Source of the DNA: Streptococcus cristatus
GTDB taxonomy: Bacteria; Bacillota; Bacilli; Lactobacillales; Streptococcaceae
DNA length: 64,000 bases
NCBI RefSeq assembly: GCF_003943515.1
Contig: NZ_RJPT01000001.1
Coordinates: 219,693 to 283,692, forward strand
Direction of reading: 5' to 3'
Below are positions 31,670 through 40,980 of this stretch, in pieces; position 1 is the first letter of the stretch; each line of letters begins with the position of its first letter. The notes below the pieces were generated by a model. It was not told where the DNA came from and searched no databases. It saw only the letters and a list, made by a program, of their open reading frames with translations. A program made the translations under genes and the position numbers.

Positions 31670-32686
31670 GTGGGTCTAAAAAATCTTCATTACCGTAGTA
31701 AAATATATGAATTTCTCATGGCACCTGCTATCGTTTCAAGGGAAGATAAGTATATGTGGAAGGATTTGCGGCAGGATCAAAAGGAGCTGTTGCTTGATGT
31801 GCAGCCCTATTATGATCAGCTTTATCAGGCTTTACTCCCTCTGAAAAGCGAGCTGGTTGCTGTTGGTTTATTTGAAGAAGCTACGGTAGGGCTGGCTCCG
31901 CTCCTTTATCTCTATTTATTGGAAAAAGGGGAAGATCCAAGCAATTTAGAGGAATTACTGGAGTGTTTGAGAGCTTTAGACACAGATCAAATTCTTTATT
32001 GCCTAGAACTCAAGCTTTCTGTTGGAAGGGTTGCCAACAGAAGTCAGGAAGATTTGTTGGCTTTTCTAGAGGCTAGTGACAAGTCTCCAGAGAATAAATG
32101 GTACTGGTATCAAGCCATTCAGCATCCAGAGCAGCTGCGGAATCGGCTAGTTTCTTTACTGGAAGAAGTCTTCAAACTTTATCAGCCGATTTATGAGCGA
32201 TTTGAGCAGGAAGTCTTGGTTTTTGAAAAAGATTTTAGCCTATCTGACATGTTTGATGATGAAGCGCTGAAAGATAAGTTACTTGCAAATGAAACACATG
32301 TCTTTGTCTTGTCACCTGTATTTATAGATTTCTTTTTTGAAAAAATTCCTGATTTTAGCTCTTATTTCTTGGTCGTTTCGACGAGAAGTTCCCAGGTGTC
32401 ACAGACAGGATCGGAGCTTGATGACGAAACACTCGCTCTGACACTGAAAACTCTTGGAGATGAAACTCGCTATAAAGTCTTGATTGAGCTGATTCAGCCA
32501 CATGCCAAGAATAAAGATATTGCGAAAAAGCTAGGCCTCACAAGAGCTTCTATCTCTTTCCATACGCAGAAGTTGCTAAACTCTGGCTTGCTGGAGCTTG
32601 TGATGGATGACGATTCTGTGAAATACACGGTCAATAAAAAACTGATTCAAAAAATTATAGAGAAGTTCAATCAGGACTTGAAATAG
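31670..32686 (+). CDS. ArsR-type winged-helix regulator with large N-terminal domain
   Basis: A 338-residue protein: a long N-terminal region without known motifs (about 1-250) and a C-terminal ArsR-like HTH at about 255-330 (LTLKTLGDETRYKVLIELI, IAKKLGLTRASISFHTQKLLNSGLLEL). No metal-binding cysteine pair is visible. GTG 31670 is preferred, with AAGGAAAG eight bases upstream; ATG 31649 is possible but lacks a good SD. A TATAAT lies at about 31597. It is followed by a terminator and then an MFS exporter gene with a palindrome in its promoter, so it probably controls that gene. Confidence 0.82.
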   Translation: MGLKNLHYRSKIYEFLMAPAIVSREDKYMWKDLRQDQKELLLDVQPYYDQLYQALLPLKSELVAVGLFEEATVGLAPLLYLYLLEKGEDPSNLEELLECLRALDTDQILYCLELKLSVGRVANRSQEDLLAFLEASDKSPENKWYWYQAIQHPEQLRNRLVSLLEEVFKLYQPIYERFEQEVLVFEKDFSLSDMFDDEALKDKLLANETHVFVLSPVFIDFFFEKIPDFSSYFLVVSTRSSQVSQTGSELDDETLALTLKTLGDETRYKVLIELIQPHAKNKDIAKKLGLTRASISFHTQKLLNSGLLELVMDDDSVKYTVNKKLIQKIIEKFNQDLK

Positions 32687-32693
32687 CTGAAGA

Positions 32694-32718
32694 AAACCTA
32701 GATTTATCCTAGGTTTTT
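32694..32718 (+). terminator. terminator of the ArsR-type gene
   Basis: AAACCTAG-atttatc-CTAGGTTT followed by Ts. Confidence 0.75.
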
Positions 32719-32748
32719 ATTTTTGTAAAGCAATTGTCTAACCAATTG

Positions 32749-32777
32749 TTGACAACTGTTTAATAAATTGCTATTAT
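32749..32777 (+). promoter_or_regulatory. promoter of the MFS transporter gene
   Basis: Consensus -35 TTGACA (32749-32754), 17 bases, -10 TATTAT (32772-32777). Confidence 0.75.
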
Positions 32778-32804
32778 TTTTGTTAAATAAAACTCTAACA
32801 AAAA
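32777..32804. promoter_or_regulatory. candidate operator of the MFS transporter gene
   Basis: Perfect inverted repeat TTTTTGTTA (32777-32785) / TAACAAAAA (32796-32804) with a 10-base spacer, immediately after the -10 and over the expected transcription start. Confidence 0.55.
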
Positions 32805-32819
32805 TAAAGGAGTTGCTTT

Positions 32820-34052
32820 ATGAATATCTTTCTAAAAAACAGAAATTTCCGTCAGTTGCTCATCAATCAATGGATTTCAGGTTTTGGCGATATTGTATTT
32901 TATTTAGCCTTGATGAACTATGTTTCTGCCTATTCCTTTGCTCCACTTGCGGTTTTCATCATTTCGCTTTCTGAAACCTTGCCCCAGTTTATTCAAGTTT
33001 TTACTGGAGTTGCGGCAGATTTTCAAAAGAACCGTACCCAGAAATACCTACTCATACAATTTAGCAAGATCCTACTATATAGTTTGGTGACGCTTTTGCT
33101 GTTTGGGCAAGATTTTTCTTTCTTGATTCTGCTTGTGATTTGCTTGATAAATTTTCTGTCGGATAGTCTGAGTTATTTTTCAGGTGCCATGCTGACACCC
33201 GTCTACATAAAGGTGATTGAGCAGGATATGACCTCTGCTATGGGCTTTCGACAGGCTAGTATGAGTCTGGTTCATATCTTGGGCAATCTGGCTGGTGGTT
33301 TTCTCATTACTTGGATGAGCATCGGAGCTTTGGCCGGCCTAAATACCTTGACTTTTGTGCTGGCCTACTTGGGCTTTCGACAGATTAGTAAGCATCTGCA
33401 TGACTTAGAGCCGACCCTCGGCCATGACAAGGAGTTAACTAAAGAAAATTATTGGAAACACCTGTTAGCTTCTCTGAAAGTCTTGCTGGACTTGAAAGAC
33501 ATTGTGAGACTGCTCTTGATTTCATCTTTGGGTCAAGTTATTCTAAATATCCTGACGCCAGTAGCGACTCTGCTATTGCTCAAAAAAACTTTTTGGAACA
33601 TGCAGGTAGGCCAGTCCCTTGCCTTGCTGATTGTTTTCAGTTCTGCTGGGTTGATTTTAGGGAATATGTTGAGTGGCAGTTTACTGAAAAAACTGTCGAC
33701 CAAGCTTGTTATGTATGCTAGCCAATTGTTTGAAGGCTTTATCCTTTGTGGTTTTTTCTTGCAGAATTTTTTACTTGTCTTGATAGCGACCTTTGTTTGT
33801 GCCGTTGTGGTAGGTCTGCTGAGTCCTAGATTGCAAAAATCTGTCTTCAGCCTGATACCAGAAGAGTCCATGGGAGCCATCCAGTCAGCCATTAACCTAT
33901 TTAGCATGACCGTTCCAAGTATTTTATCTATGCTCTTGATAGCCCTTGCTAGTAGTATGGGGATTGACTACATTCTTCCTCCACTTGTATTAATGCTGTT
34001 ATTGTCTGTCTGGCTCATTATTCCGATGGGAGATTTGGATACGGATAGTTGA
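32820..34052 (+). CDS. MFS transporter
   Basis: A 410-residue major facilitator with about twelve membrane helices; it begins MNIFLKNRNFRQLLINQWISGFGD, a pattern of the MFS_3/macrolide-efflux-like (Mef-type) branch. The loop between helices 2 and 3 carries DFQKNRTQKYLL, a form of motif A. The cargo is unknown; drug or toxic-compound export is the typical role. AAAGGAG precedes the ATG. A strong promoter with an overlapping palindrome, next to an ArsR-type regulator, points to inducible expression. Confidence 0.88.
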   Translation: MNIFLKNRNFRQLLINQWISGFGDIVFYLALMNYVSAYSFAPLAVFIISLSETLPQFIQVFTGVAADFQKNRTQKYLLIQFSKILLYSLVTLLLFGQDFSFLILLVICLINFLSDSLSYFSGAMLTPVYIKVIEQDMTSAMGFRQASMSLVHILGNLAGGFLITWMSIGALAGLNTLTFVLAYLGFRQISKHLHDLEPTLGHDKELTKENYWKHLLASLKVLLDLKDIVRLLLISSLGQVILNILTPVATLLLLKKTFWNMQVGQSLALLIVFSSAGLILGNMLSGSLLKKLSTKLVMYASQLFEGFILCGFFLQNFLLVLIATFVCAVVVGLLSPRLQKSVFSLIPEESMGAIQSAINLFSMTVPSILSMLLIALASSMGIDYILPPLVLMLLLSVWLIIPMGDLDTDS

Positions 34053-34154
34053 CGAATAATAATTTTCTCATTTTTCTACTTTGGATAGAGTGACTTCTGC
34101 ATTTTTAGGTCATTTTTGGTATAATGAAAGGCAGGAAATACAAGGAAGTAAAGC

Positions 34155-34925
34155 ATGGAAATTTTTGATACACACACGCATTTAAATGTGGAAGAATTTG
34201 CTGGTCGAGAGGCAGAAGAGCTTCAGTTGGCTGCAGAAATGGGCGTTAGCAATATGAATGTTGTCGGTTTTGACCGGCCGACCATTGAGCGCGCCTTGGA
34301 GTTGGCCGATAGTTATGAGCAGATTTACGCTACGATTGGCTGGCATCCGACTGAGGCTGGGACTTATGATGAGGCTGTGGAAGCCTATCTGCTGGACAAG
34401 CTTGGTCATCCAAAAGTGGTGGCTCTGGGCGAGATTGGGCTGGACTATCACTGGATGACAGCGCCTAAGGAAGTGCAAGAGCGAGCATTTCGCCGACAAA
34501 TCCAGCTGTCGAAAGAGTTAGACCTGCCTTTTGTCGTCCACACGCGCGACGCTTTAGAAGACACCTATGAGATTATCAAGAGTGAGGGTGTAGGCCCTCG
34601 GGGCGGTATCATGCACTCTTATTCAGGTTCTTTGGAAATGGCTGAGCGCTTTATCGAGCTGGGGATGATGATTTCCTTTTCTGGAGTCGTCACCTTTAAA
34701 AAAGCGACGGATATTCAGGAGGCTGCGCAGAACTTGCCTTTGGATAAAATTCTCGTCGAGACGGATGCGCCTTACCTAGCACCTGTTCCCAAACGCGGCC
34801 GAGAAAACAAAACAGCCTATACCCGCTATGTTGTGGAGAAAATTGCTGAACTTCGTGGGCTGACGGTCGAAGAAGTGGCGAAAGCAACCTATGCCAATGC
34901 AAAGAAGGTGTTTGGACTTGACTGA
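34155..34925 (+). CDS. tatD: TatD family metal-dependent hydrolase
   Basis: A 256-residue TatD-type TIM-barrel DNase: metal ligands in FDTHTHLN, GEIGLDYHW, PFVVHTRDA, GIMHSYSG and LVETDAPYLAP. Proteins of this family act on DNA ends and in repair. In many Firmicutes it precedes rnmV and rsmA, as here. Its last 8 bases overlap the rnmV start. A TATAAT in GGTATAATGAAAGG lies at about 34120. Confidence 0.92.
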   Translation: MEIFDTHTHLNVEEFAGREAEELQLAAEMGVSNMNVVGFDRPTIERALELADSYEQIYATIGWHPTEAGTYDEAVEAYLLDKLGHPKVVALGEIGLDYHWMTAPKEVQERAFRRQIQLSKELDLPFVVHTRDALEDTYEIIKSEGVGPRGGIMHSYSGSLEMAERFIELGMMISFSGVVTFKKATDIQEAAQNLPLDKILVETDAPYLAPVPKRGRENKTAYTRYVVEKIAELRGLTVEEVAKATYANAKKVFGLD

Positions 34926-35487
34926 AAAGATAAAAATCCCCCAAGTGGTCGTTGTGGAAGGGCGTGATGACACAGCTAATCTCAAGCGCTATTTTGATGT
35001 TGAGACTTATGAAACGAGAGGTTCTGCCATTGGCGATGCGGATATTGAACGGATTCGTCGCTTGCAGGACTTACATGGAGTCATTGTTTTTACAGATCCC
35101 GACTTCAATGGCGAGCGGATTCGCCGTCTGATTATGACGGAAATTCCCACTGTCCAACATGCCTTCCTCAAGCGTGACGAAGCAGCTCCTAAGTCCAAGA
35201 CCAAAGGGCGCTCGTTAGGCATTGAGCATGCTAGCTTTGAAGACTTAAAGACAGCCCTCGCTGGGGTAACCAGCCATTTTGAGTCAAGCAGTGATTTTGA
35301 TGTGACGAAGAATGACCTCATGCGGCTGGGATTGCTCCTAGGAAGCGACAGCCGTCAGCGCCGAGAGTATCTGGGGGAAGAGCTTCGTATTGGCTACTCC
35401 AATGGCAAACAGCTACTCAAACGCTTGGAACTGTTTGGAGTAACCTTGGCAGAAGTGGAAGAAGCCATGCTTAAGTATTCAGTCTAA
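34918..35487 (+). CDS. rnmV: ribonuclease M5
   Basis: A 189-residue Toprim-domain RNase that matures 5S rRNA. Toprim motifs are VVVVEGRDDTANL (Glu) and GVIVFTDPDFNGERIRR (DxD). The C-terminal half includes MRLGLLLGSDSRQRREYLGEELRIGYSNGKQLLKRL, typical of M5. The start is TTG at 34918, with AAGAAGG upstream, overlapping tatD by 8 bases; the longer frame at 34891 is not supported. An SDR gene rather than rsmA follows directly. Confidence 0.93.
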   Translation: MTEKIKIPQVVVVEGRDDTANLKRYFDVETYETRGSAIGDADIERIRRLQDLHGVIVFTDPDFNGERIRRLIMTEIPTVQHAFLKRDEAAPKSKTKGRSLGIEHASFEDLKTALAGVTSHFESSSDFDVTKNDLMRLGLLLGSDSRQRREYLGEELRIGYSNGKQLLKRLELFGVTLAEVEEAMLKYSV

Positions 35488-35498
35488 CGGAGTCAGAA

Positions 35499-36353
35499 AT
35501 GAAAAAAGTAATTATTACAGGCGGCAATAGTGGTATTGGCTACCAGGCTGCTAGACAGTTAGCTGAAAAAGAGTGGTCAGTGACCCTATTTTGCCGGAGA
35601 AAAGAAGCTGCTGAGCAAGCCTGTGAGAAAATCCGTCAACAAACAGAAAATCCGCATGTAGATTATATCTTGGTTGATTTATCTGAGATGAAAAGTGTCA
35701 AGAAAGCGGTAGAACAGTATATCCAAAAAGAAGCGACTTTAGATGTTTTCATTAACAATGCGGCCGATTTTGACTTATCGGTCAAGAAGGCTATTCTTAC
35801 CAAAGACGGATTGGAAAAACAATTTGCGACCAATGTGGTTGCTCCCTTTTTACTTTCTGCTTTGTTGAGAGGCTTGTTGGAAAAGTCTGAGAATGGTCGG
35901 ATTATTAATATTTCTTCCCAAGGACTGGTGCTTTATCCTTTCATGAAGCTTGATTTTGAAAATTTATCCGGTCAAAAACATTACAGTCCTGCCAAGACTT
36001 ATTATCAGAATAAGCTGGCCTTGTTGATGCTGTCACTTTATATGCGGAAACAGTGGAAAGGCATCAAAATTCAAGCAATCCGTGTAACCAATGTCAAAGT
36101 AGATATGCGCCGCTATGATCACCTCAGCGCTTTTATGAAAAATCTGTATAAAATTAAGTCGAGATTTTCGATTAGTCCTGAAGAAATGGCGAAAGTCTAT
36201 ACAGCCTTATCTACAGAAGATGGCTATGAGGGCTTTTTGTATGACGAGAAATGTAGAGAAGTTAAGGCTAATGCATTTGCTTACGAGGAAGAAGAACAGA
36301 AAAAACTCTACACCTTGCTAGAGCAAATGACCTCCTTAAAAGATAACGAATAA
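35499..36353 (+). CDS. short-chain dehydrogenase/reductase
   Basis: A 284-residue classical SDR: cofactor loop TGGNSGIG (residues 7-14), then INNAAD (NNAG-like), the catalytic ISSQG serine and YYQNK (Y-x-x-x-K). The Arg-rich strand after beta2 (LFCRRKEAA) suggests NADP preference. The C-terminus resembles retinol-dehydrogenase-like or light-dependent reductase-like SDRs; substrate is unknown. It is inserted between rnmV and rsmA, genes usually adjacent, with an 11-base gap before and 20 after, so it shares their transcript. Confidence 0.87.
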   Translation: MKKVIITGGNSGIGYQAARQLAEKEWSVTLFCRRKEAAEQACEKIRQQTENPHVDYILVDLSEMKSVKKAVEQYIQKEATLDVFINNAADFDLSVKKAILTKDGLEKQFATNVVAPFLLSALLRGLLEKSENGRIINISSQGLVLYPFMKLDFENLSGQKHYSPAKTYYQNKLALLMLSLYMRKQWKGIKIQAIRVTNVKVDMRRYDHLSAFMKNLYKIKSRFSISPEEMAKVYTALSTEDGYEGFLYDEKCREVKANAFAYEEEEQKKLYTLLEQMTSLKDNE

Positions 36354-36373
36354 CGAATTAGAAAAGAGAGAAA

Positions 36374-37246
36374 ATGAGAATTGCAGATTATAGTGTGACC
36401 CGTGCCATTCTGGAGCGTCACGGTTTCACTTTTAAAAAATCCTTCGGTCAGAATTTCCTGACGGATACCAACATCCTCCAGAAGATTGTGGATACAGCCG
36501 AGATTGATAAAAATGTCAATGTCATTGAAATTGGTCCTGGTATTGGGGCTTTGACAGAATTTTTGGCGGAAAGTGCCGCCGAGGTAATGGCCTTTGAGAT
36601 TGATGATCGACTGGTTCCGATTTTGGCGGATACTCTGCGCGATTTTGACAATGTGACCGTGGTCAATCAGGATATTCTCAAGGTTGATCTGGCTCAGTAC
36701 ATAGCAGAGTTTAAGAATCCTGACCTGCCTATCAAAGTGGTGGCAAACTTGCCCTACTACATTACGACGCCGATTCTCATGCATTTGATTGAGAGCGGGA
36801 TTCCTTTTAGTGAGTTTGTCGTGATGATGCAAAAAGAGGTGGCGGATCGGATTTCGGCTCAGCCTAATACCAAGGCCTACGGCAGTTTGTCGATTGCGGT
36901 CCAGTATTACATGACGGCCAAGGTTGCTTTCATTGTGCCGCGGACAGTCTTTGTGCCAGCGCCAAATGTGGATTCGGCCATTCTCAAGATGGTGCGCAGA
37001 GACCAGCCAGCAGTTGAAGTCCAAGACGAGAAATTCTTTTTCAAGGTTTCCAAGGCTAGCTTTGTCCATCGTCGCAAGACGCTCTGGAACAATCTGACCA
37101 GTCATTTTGGGAAGTCTGAGGAGACTAAAGGTAAATTGACAGCGGCTTTAGAACGAGCTGACTTATCTCCAAGTGTTCGGGGGGAAGCCTTGACTTTGGC
37201 AGATTTTGCCCGTCTGGCGGATGCCTTGAAGGAACAAGGATTATAA
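36374..37246 (+). CDS. rsmA: 16S rRNA (adenine1518/1519-N6)-dimethyltransferase
   Basis: A 290-residue KsgA. The SAM site is [10 protein letters not shown], then [15 protein letters not shown], acidic FEIDDRL, and the catalytic [10 protein letters not shown] (NLPY). The C-terminal helical domain is intact. It dimethylates two adjacent adenines near the 3' end of 16S rRNA; loss gives kasugamycin resistance. GAAAAGAGAG precedes the ATG. The stop is followed at once by a terminator. Confidence 0.95.
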   Translation: MRIADYSVTRAILERHGFTFKKSFGQNFLTDTNILQKIVDTAEIDKNVNVIEIGPGIGALTEFLAESAAEVMAFEIDDRLVPILADTLRDFDNVTVVNQDILKVDLAQYIAEFKNPDLPIKVVANLPYYITTPILMHLIESGIPFSEFVVMMQKEVADRISAQPNTKAYGSLSIAVQYYMTAKVAFIVPRTVFVPAPNVDSAILKMVRRDQPAVEVQDEKFFFKVSKASFVHRRKTLWNNLTSHFGKSEETKGKLTAALERADLSPSVRGEALTLADFARLADALKEQGL

Positions 37247-37252
37247 GATTTG

Positions 37253-37285
37253 AAAACCGGTCCTTTTCAAAAGGGCCGGTTTTTC
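37253..37285 (+). terminator. terminator of tatD-rnmV-SDR-rsmA
   Basis: AAAACCGGTCC pairs with GGGCCGGTTTT (one G-T) around TTTTCAAAA, followed by Ts. Confidence 0.85.
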
Positions 37286-37327
37286 TGAAAGAAATTTCAA
37301 GACGATTTCATAATTTTTCAAAAGAAA

Positions 37328-37355
37328 AACTCTTGTCAACTTGGACAAGAGTTCC
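37328..37355 (-). terminator. terminator of tRNA-Leu
   Basis: AACTCTTGTC pairs with GACAAGAGTT, and on the minus strand a TTTTT tract follows, just downstream of the tRNA 3' end. Confidence 0.75.
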
Positions 37356-37362
37356 TGTTCGA

Positions 37363-37445
37363 TGCGGAGGAAGGGATTTGAACCCTCACACCCGTACGGG
37401 CACATGCGCCTGAAGCATGCGTGTCTGCCGTTCCACCACCTCCGC
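37363..37445 (-). tRNA. tRNA-Leu (anticodon CAG)
   Basis: Minus-strand class II tRNA of about 83 nt. Acceptor GCGGAGG pairs with CCTCCGC, anticodon stem CATGC/GCATG with loop TTCAGGC gives CAG, variable arm TGCCCGTACGGGTG, T-loop GGTTCAAATCC. CCA is not encoded. It sits between the convergent rsmA and the start region of rsgA. Confidence 0.95.
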
Positions 37446-37544
37446 TTGCTTTTTATTATAACATATTTTTTGAAAATGCCAATAGTAAAAGCCAAATATA
37501 TGTTTTTTTGATATAATAATTGTATTAACTTTAAAGGAGCAGTC

Positions 37545-38423
37545 TTGCAAGGAATAATTATCAAAGCCTTGGCTGGCTTTTATTATGTAGAGTCAGATGG
37601 GCAGGTGTATCAGACGAGAGCACGTGGAAATTTCCGTAAAAAAGGTCAGACGCCTTATGTTGGCGACCATGTCGAATTTTCAGCGGACAAGGATTCTGAA
37701 GGCTACATTTTAAAAATAGCCGAGCGTAAAAATAGTTTGGTACGGCCACCTATTGTCAACATTGACCAGGCAGTTGTAATCATGAGCGCGAAGGAGCCGG
37801 ACTTCAATGCCAATCTCTTGGATCGTTTTTTGGTGCTTTTGGAGCATAAGCAGATCCATCCTATTATCTACATCAGCAAGTTAGACCTGCTTGAAGATGA
37901 GCAGAGCTTGGATGTCTATGTACAGGCCTATCAGGCCATCGGCTATGAGGTTGTTAAAACCACTGAGGAGTTATTGCCACTTCTGACGGGGAAAATCACT
38001 GTTTTTATGGGTCAGACTGGTGTTGGGAAATCCACTCTGCTCAATAAAATTGCACCAGACTTGCAATTAGAAACAGGAGAAATTTCTGAAAGTCTGGGTC
38101 GTGGTCGCCATACGACACGGGCGGTCAGCTTTTATAACTTGAATGGCGGAAAAATTGCGGACACTCCGGGCTTTTCTTCTCTGGATTATGAGGTGGACAA
38201 GGCAGAAGATCTGAACGTCGCCTTTCCAGAAATTACCGAAATCAGTCGGGACTGCAAATTCCGCACTTGTACCCATACGCACGAGCCGGCTTGTGCTGTC
38301 AAACCAGCCGTAGAAGCCGAGCGAATTGCTGCTTTTCGTTTCGAAAATTACCTGCAATTTCTCAGTGAAATCGAGAACCGTCGTGAAACCTATAAAAAGA
38401 CAGCTAAAAAACTTCCTAAATAG
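37545..38423 (+). CDS. rsgA: ribosome small subunit-dependent GTPase A
   Basis: A 292-residue circularly permuted GTPase that aids late 30S assembly. N-terminal OB-fold ([12 protein letters not shown]), then G4 SKLDLL before G1 [10 protein letters not shown] and G3 DTPGFSS, the permuted order. The C-terminal zinc site is [14 protein letters not shown]. The start is TTG at 37545 with AAAGGAG at good spacing. It opens a tight cluster with rpe, thiN, rmuC and yhaM; the same rsgA-rpe-thiN order is common in Firmicutes. Confidence 0.95.
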   Translation: MQGIIIKALAGFYYVESDGQVYQTRARGNFRKKGQTPYVGDHVEFSADKDSEGYILKIAERKNSLVRPPIVNIDQAVVIMSAKEPDFNANLLDRFLVLLEHKQIHPIIYISKLDLLEDEQSLDVYVQAYQAIGYEVVKTTEELLPLLTGKITVFMGQTGVGKSTLLNKIAPDLQLETGEISESLGRGRHTTRAVSFYNLNGGKIADTPGFSSLDYEVDKAEDLNVAFPEITEISRDCKFRTCTHTHEPACAVKPAVEAERIAAFRFENYLQFLSEIENRRETYKKTAKKLPK

Positions 38424-38437
38424 AGAAAGGAACTATC

Positions 38438-39097
38438 ATGAAAACATTTAAAATTGCTCCCTCTGTTCTGAGTGCGGATTATGCTAATTTTGAGACTGAG
38501 TTGAAAAAGCTAGAAGCTAGCGGAGCGGAGTATGCCCATTTGGATGTCATGGATGGCCATTTTGTACCCAATATCAGCTTTGGGGCTGGGGTTGTGGCCA
38601 GTATGCGTCCCCACAGCAAGATGGTTTTTGACTGCCATCTCATGGTATCCAATCCTGAGCATCATATTGAGGAATTTGCTCGAGCGGGTGCAGATATTAT
38701 CAGCATCCATGTGGAAGCAACGCCGCATATTCATGGAGCTTTGCAGAAGATTCGGGCGGCAGGTGTCAAGCCTAGTGTCGTCATCAATCCTGGAACACCG
38801 GTTGAAGCGATAAAAAATGTCTTGAATTTAGTGGATCAGGTCTTAGTGATGACAGTCAACCCAGGCTTTGGGGGTCAGGCTTTTCTGCCCGAAACTATGG
38901 GTAAGATTCGTGAACTGGTCGCTCTGCGAGAGGCCAATCAGCTGAACTTTGATATTGAAGTGGACGGTGGGATTGACGATAAGACGATTCAGATGGCTAG
39001 AGAAGCTGGCGCCAATATTTTTGTGGCCGGTAGCTATGTCTTCAAAGGTGATGTCAGCCATCAAGTTCAGACTTTGAGGGATGCGTTAGATGCCTAG
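38438..39097 (+). CDS. rpe: ribulose-phosphate 3-epimerase
   Basis: A 219-residue TIM-barrel epimerase of the pentose phosphate pathway, interconverting ribulose-5-P and xylulose-5-P. Conserved APSVLSADYANF, HLDVMDGHFVPNISFG, DCHLMV and VDGGID (second catalytic Asp) are present, with GSYVFKGD closing the phosphate site. AGAAAGGAAC precedes the ATG. Its stop lies 8 bases inside thiN. Confidence 0.96.
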   Translation: MKTFKIAPSVLSADYANFETELKKLEASGAEYAHLDVMDGHFVPNISFGAGVVASMRPHSKMVFDCHLMVSNPEHHIEEFARAGADIISIHVEATPHIHGALQKIRAAGVKPSVVINPGTPVEAIKNVLNLVDQVLVMTVNPGFGGQAFLPETMGKIRELVALREANQLNFDIEVDGGIDDKTIQMAREAGANIFVAGSYVFKGDVSHQVQTLRDALDA

Positions 39098-39722
39098 AAT
39101 TGCTCTGTTTGCTGGCGGTGATTTGACTGCGGTCAATCGGGATTTTGATGTTTTTGTCGGAGTTGATCGTGGCGCCTTTTATCTGCTAAAGCAGCGCTTG
39201 CCTCTGGACTTAGCGATTGGCGATTTTGATTCTGTTTCCGATGAAGAATTGCTGCGCATAAAAGCTGGCGCCAAGGAAGTCATTCAGGCTCAGCCTGAAA
39301 AGGATGATACGGACTTAGAATTGGCTGTTCTGGCTTGCTTTGAGCGCTATCCAAATGCTTATCTGACGATTTTCGGCGCCTTTGGCGGTCGTCTAGATCA
39401 TGCTCTGGCCAATGTTTTCTTACCCAGCAATGATAAAATCGCTCCCTATATGGAGCAGCTGATCTTAGTGGATGCCCAGAATTGCATCTGCTATGTTCCC
39501 TCTGGCCGTCATGAGATCAAGCCGGTGGAAGGCATGGACTATCTGGCCTTTCTGCCGACAGAGGATGTTCCTTTGACCATTGAAGGAGCTAAATATCCTT
39601 TAAATGAAAGGAATTTTTTCTTTAAAAAAGTCTATGCTTCTAACGAATTTATAGATAGACCTGTATTTTTATCCTTTGACAGAGGTTATACGGTTGTTAT
39701 TTACAGTAAAGATAGGAGTTGA
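39090..39722 (+). CDS. thiN: thiamine diphosphokinase
   Basis: A 210-residue thiamine pyrophosphokinase making the cofactor TPP from thiamine. ATP-binding GVDRGAFYLL, the DFDSVSDEEL acidic motif, QPEKDDTDLELAV and IFGAFGGRLDHALANVF are the family signatures. The start ATG overlaps rpe by 8 bases. Its stop is immediately followed by the rmuC ATG after one base. Confidence 0.93.
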   Translation: MPRIALFAGGDLTAVNRDFDVFVGVDRGAFYLLKQRLPLDLAIGDFDSVSDEELLRIKAGAKEVIQAQPEKDDTDLELAVLACFERYPNAYLTIFGAFGGRLDHALANVFLPSNDKIAPYMEQLILVDAQNCICYVPSGRHEIKPVEGMDYLAFLPTEDVPLTIEGAKYPLNERNFFFKKVYASNEFIDRPVFLSFDRGYTVVIYSKDRS

Positions 39723-39723
39723 T

Positions 39724-40980
39724 ATGGAGTATATCATCATCATCCTGCTTATCATCAATCTGGTCTTTCTCTATTTCTTCTGGCAGAGACAGGGGCAGCA
39801 GGAGCAGGCAATCAAAGTCTTGTTAGAAGAGCAGGAGGATCACTTGTCCGACCAGCTGGACTACCGCTTTGAGCAAGAAAGACAGCAGGAAGCTCTTCGG
39901 CAAAAAGAGCTGGAACTTGTTCTGGGAGATCGACTAGCAGAAGTTCGAACAGATTTGCACCTTCATTTGACGGATTTGCGAACTGAAATGGCGGATAGTT
40001 TCAGCAAAAATCGAGACAAAACCGATGAACGGATGCGTCAGATTCAGGAGTCCAATGACCTGCGGCTGGAGCAGATGCGCCAGACCGTTGAGGAAAAATT
40101 GGAGAAGACTTTGCAGAGTCGCCTGCAGACCTCCTTTGAGACGGTGTCCAAGCAGCTAGAGTCTGTCAATCGTGGTTTAGGAGAGATGCAGACAGTGGTT
40201 CGGGATGTCGGCAGCCTCAATAAGGTTCTTTCCAATACCAAGACCCGTGGCATTATGGGCGAGCTCCAGCTGGGACAAATTATCGAAGACATCATGACCC
40301 CCAGCCAGTATGAGCGGGAATTTGCCACAGTGGCAGGTTCTAGTGAGCGCGTGGAGTATGCCATCAAATTGCCGGGACAGACGGAGCAGGACTATGTCTA
40401 CCTGCCCATCGATTCCAAGTTTCCTCTGGCGGATTACTACCGCTTGGAAGAAGCTTATGAGTCGGGCAACAAGGAAGAAATTGAACTTCACCGTAAGTCG
40501 TTGTTGGCTAGTGTCAAGCGCTTTGCAAAGGATATCAACAGTAAATATCTAGCTCCGCCAGCTACGACTAATTTTGGGATTATGTTTTTGCCGACGGAAG
40601 GTCTCTATTCCGAAGTGGTTCGCAATCCAGAGTTTTTCGATAGTTTGCGGCGAGATGAGCAAATTGTTGTTGCGGGTCCATCTACCTTGTCAGCCCTGCT
40701 TAATTCTCTCTCGGTTGGCTTTAAAACCCTGAACATTCAGCGTAGCGCAGATGACATCAGCAAGGTTCTGGGCAGTGTCAAGCTGGAATTTAATAAATTT
40801 GGCGGCATTCTAGCCAAGGCTCAGAAACATTTGAAGAACGCTTCTGGCAGCATTGATGAGCTACTGACTCGCCGAACCAATGCCATTGAAAGAACGCTAC
40901 GGCACATTGAATTGTCTGACCAAGACCTTCACTTACACTTGCTCGATATTCCAGATGAAAGGGAAGACTATGAAAATTAA
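39724..40980 (+). CDS. rmuC: DNA recombination protein RmuC
   Basis: A 418-residue RmuC-family protein thought to limit inversions between inverted repeats. It has an N-terminal membrane helix (YIIIILLIINLVFLYFFW, about residues 3-20), a long coiled coil (about 25-160, rich in Gln/Glu/Arg heptads), then the RmuC nuclease-like domain (TRGIMGELQLGQIIEDIM, LPIDSKFPLADYYRL, with D-x-K resembling a PD-(D/E)XK core). The ATG at 39724 is one base after the thiN stop; the longer frame to 39676 is inside thiN. It overlaps yhaM by 11 bases. Confidence 0.92.
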   Translation: MEYIIIILLIINLVFLYFFWQRQGQQEQAIKVLLEEQEDHLSDQLDYRFEQERQQEALRQKELELVLGDRLAEVRTDLHLHLTDLRTEMADSFSKNRDKTDERMRQIQESNDLRLEQMRQTVEEKLEKTLQSRLQTSFETVSKQLESVNRGLGEMQTVVRDVGSLNKVLSNTKTRGIMGELQLGQIIEDIMTPSQYEREFATVAGSSERVEYAIKLPGQTEQDYVYLPIDSKFPLADYYRLEEAYESGNKEEIELHRKSLLASVKRFAKDINSKYLAPPATTNFGIMFLPTEGLYSEVVRNPEFFDSLRRDEQIVVAGPSTLSALLNSLSVGFKTLNIQRSADDISKVLGSVKLEFNKFGGILAKAQKHLKNASGSIDELLTRRTNAIERTLRHIELSDQDLHLHLLDIPDEREDYEN

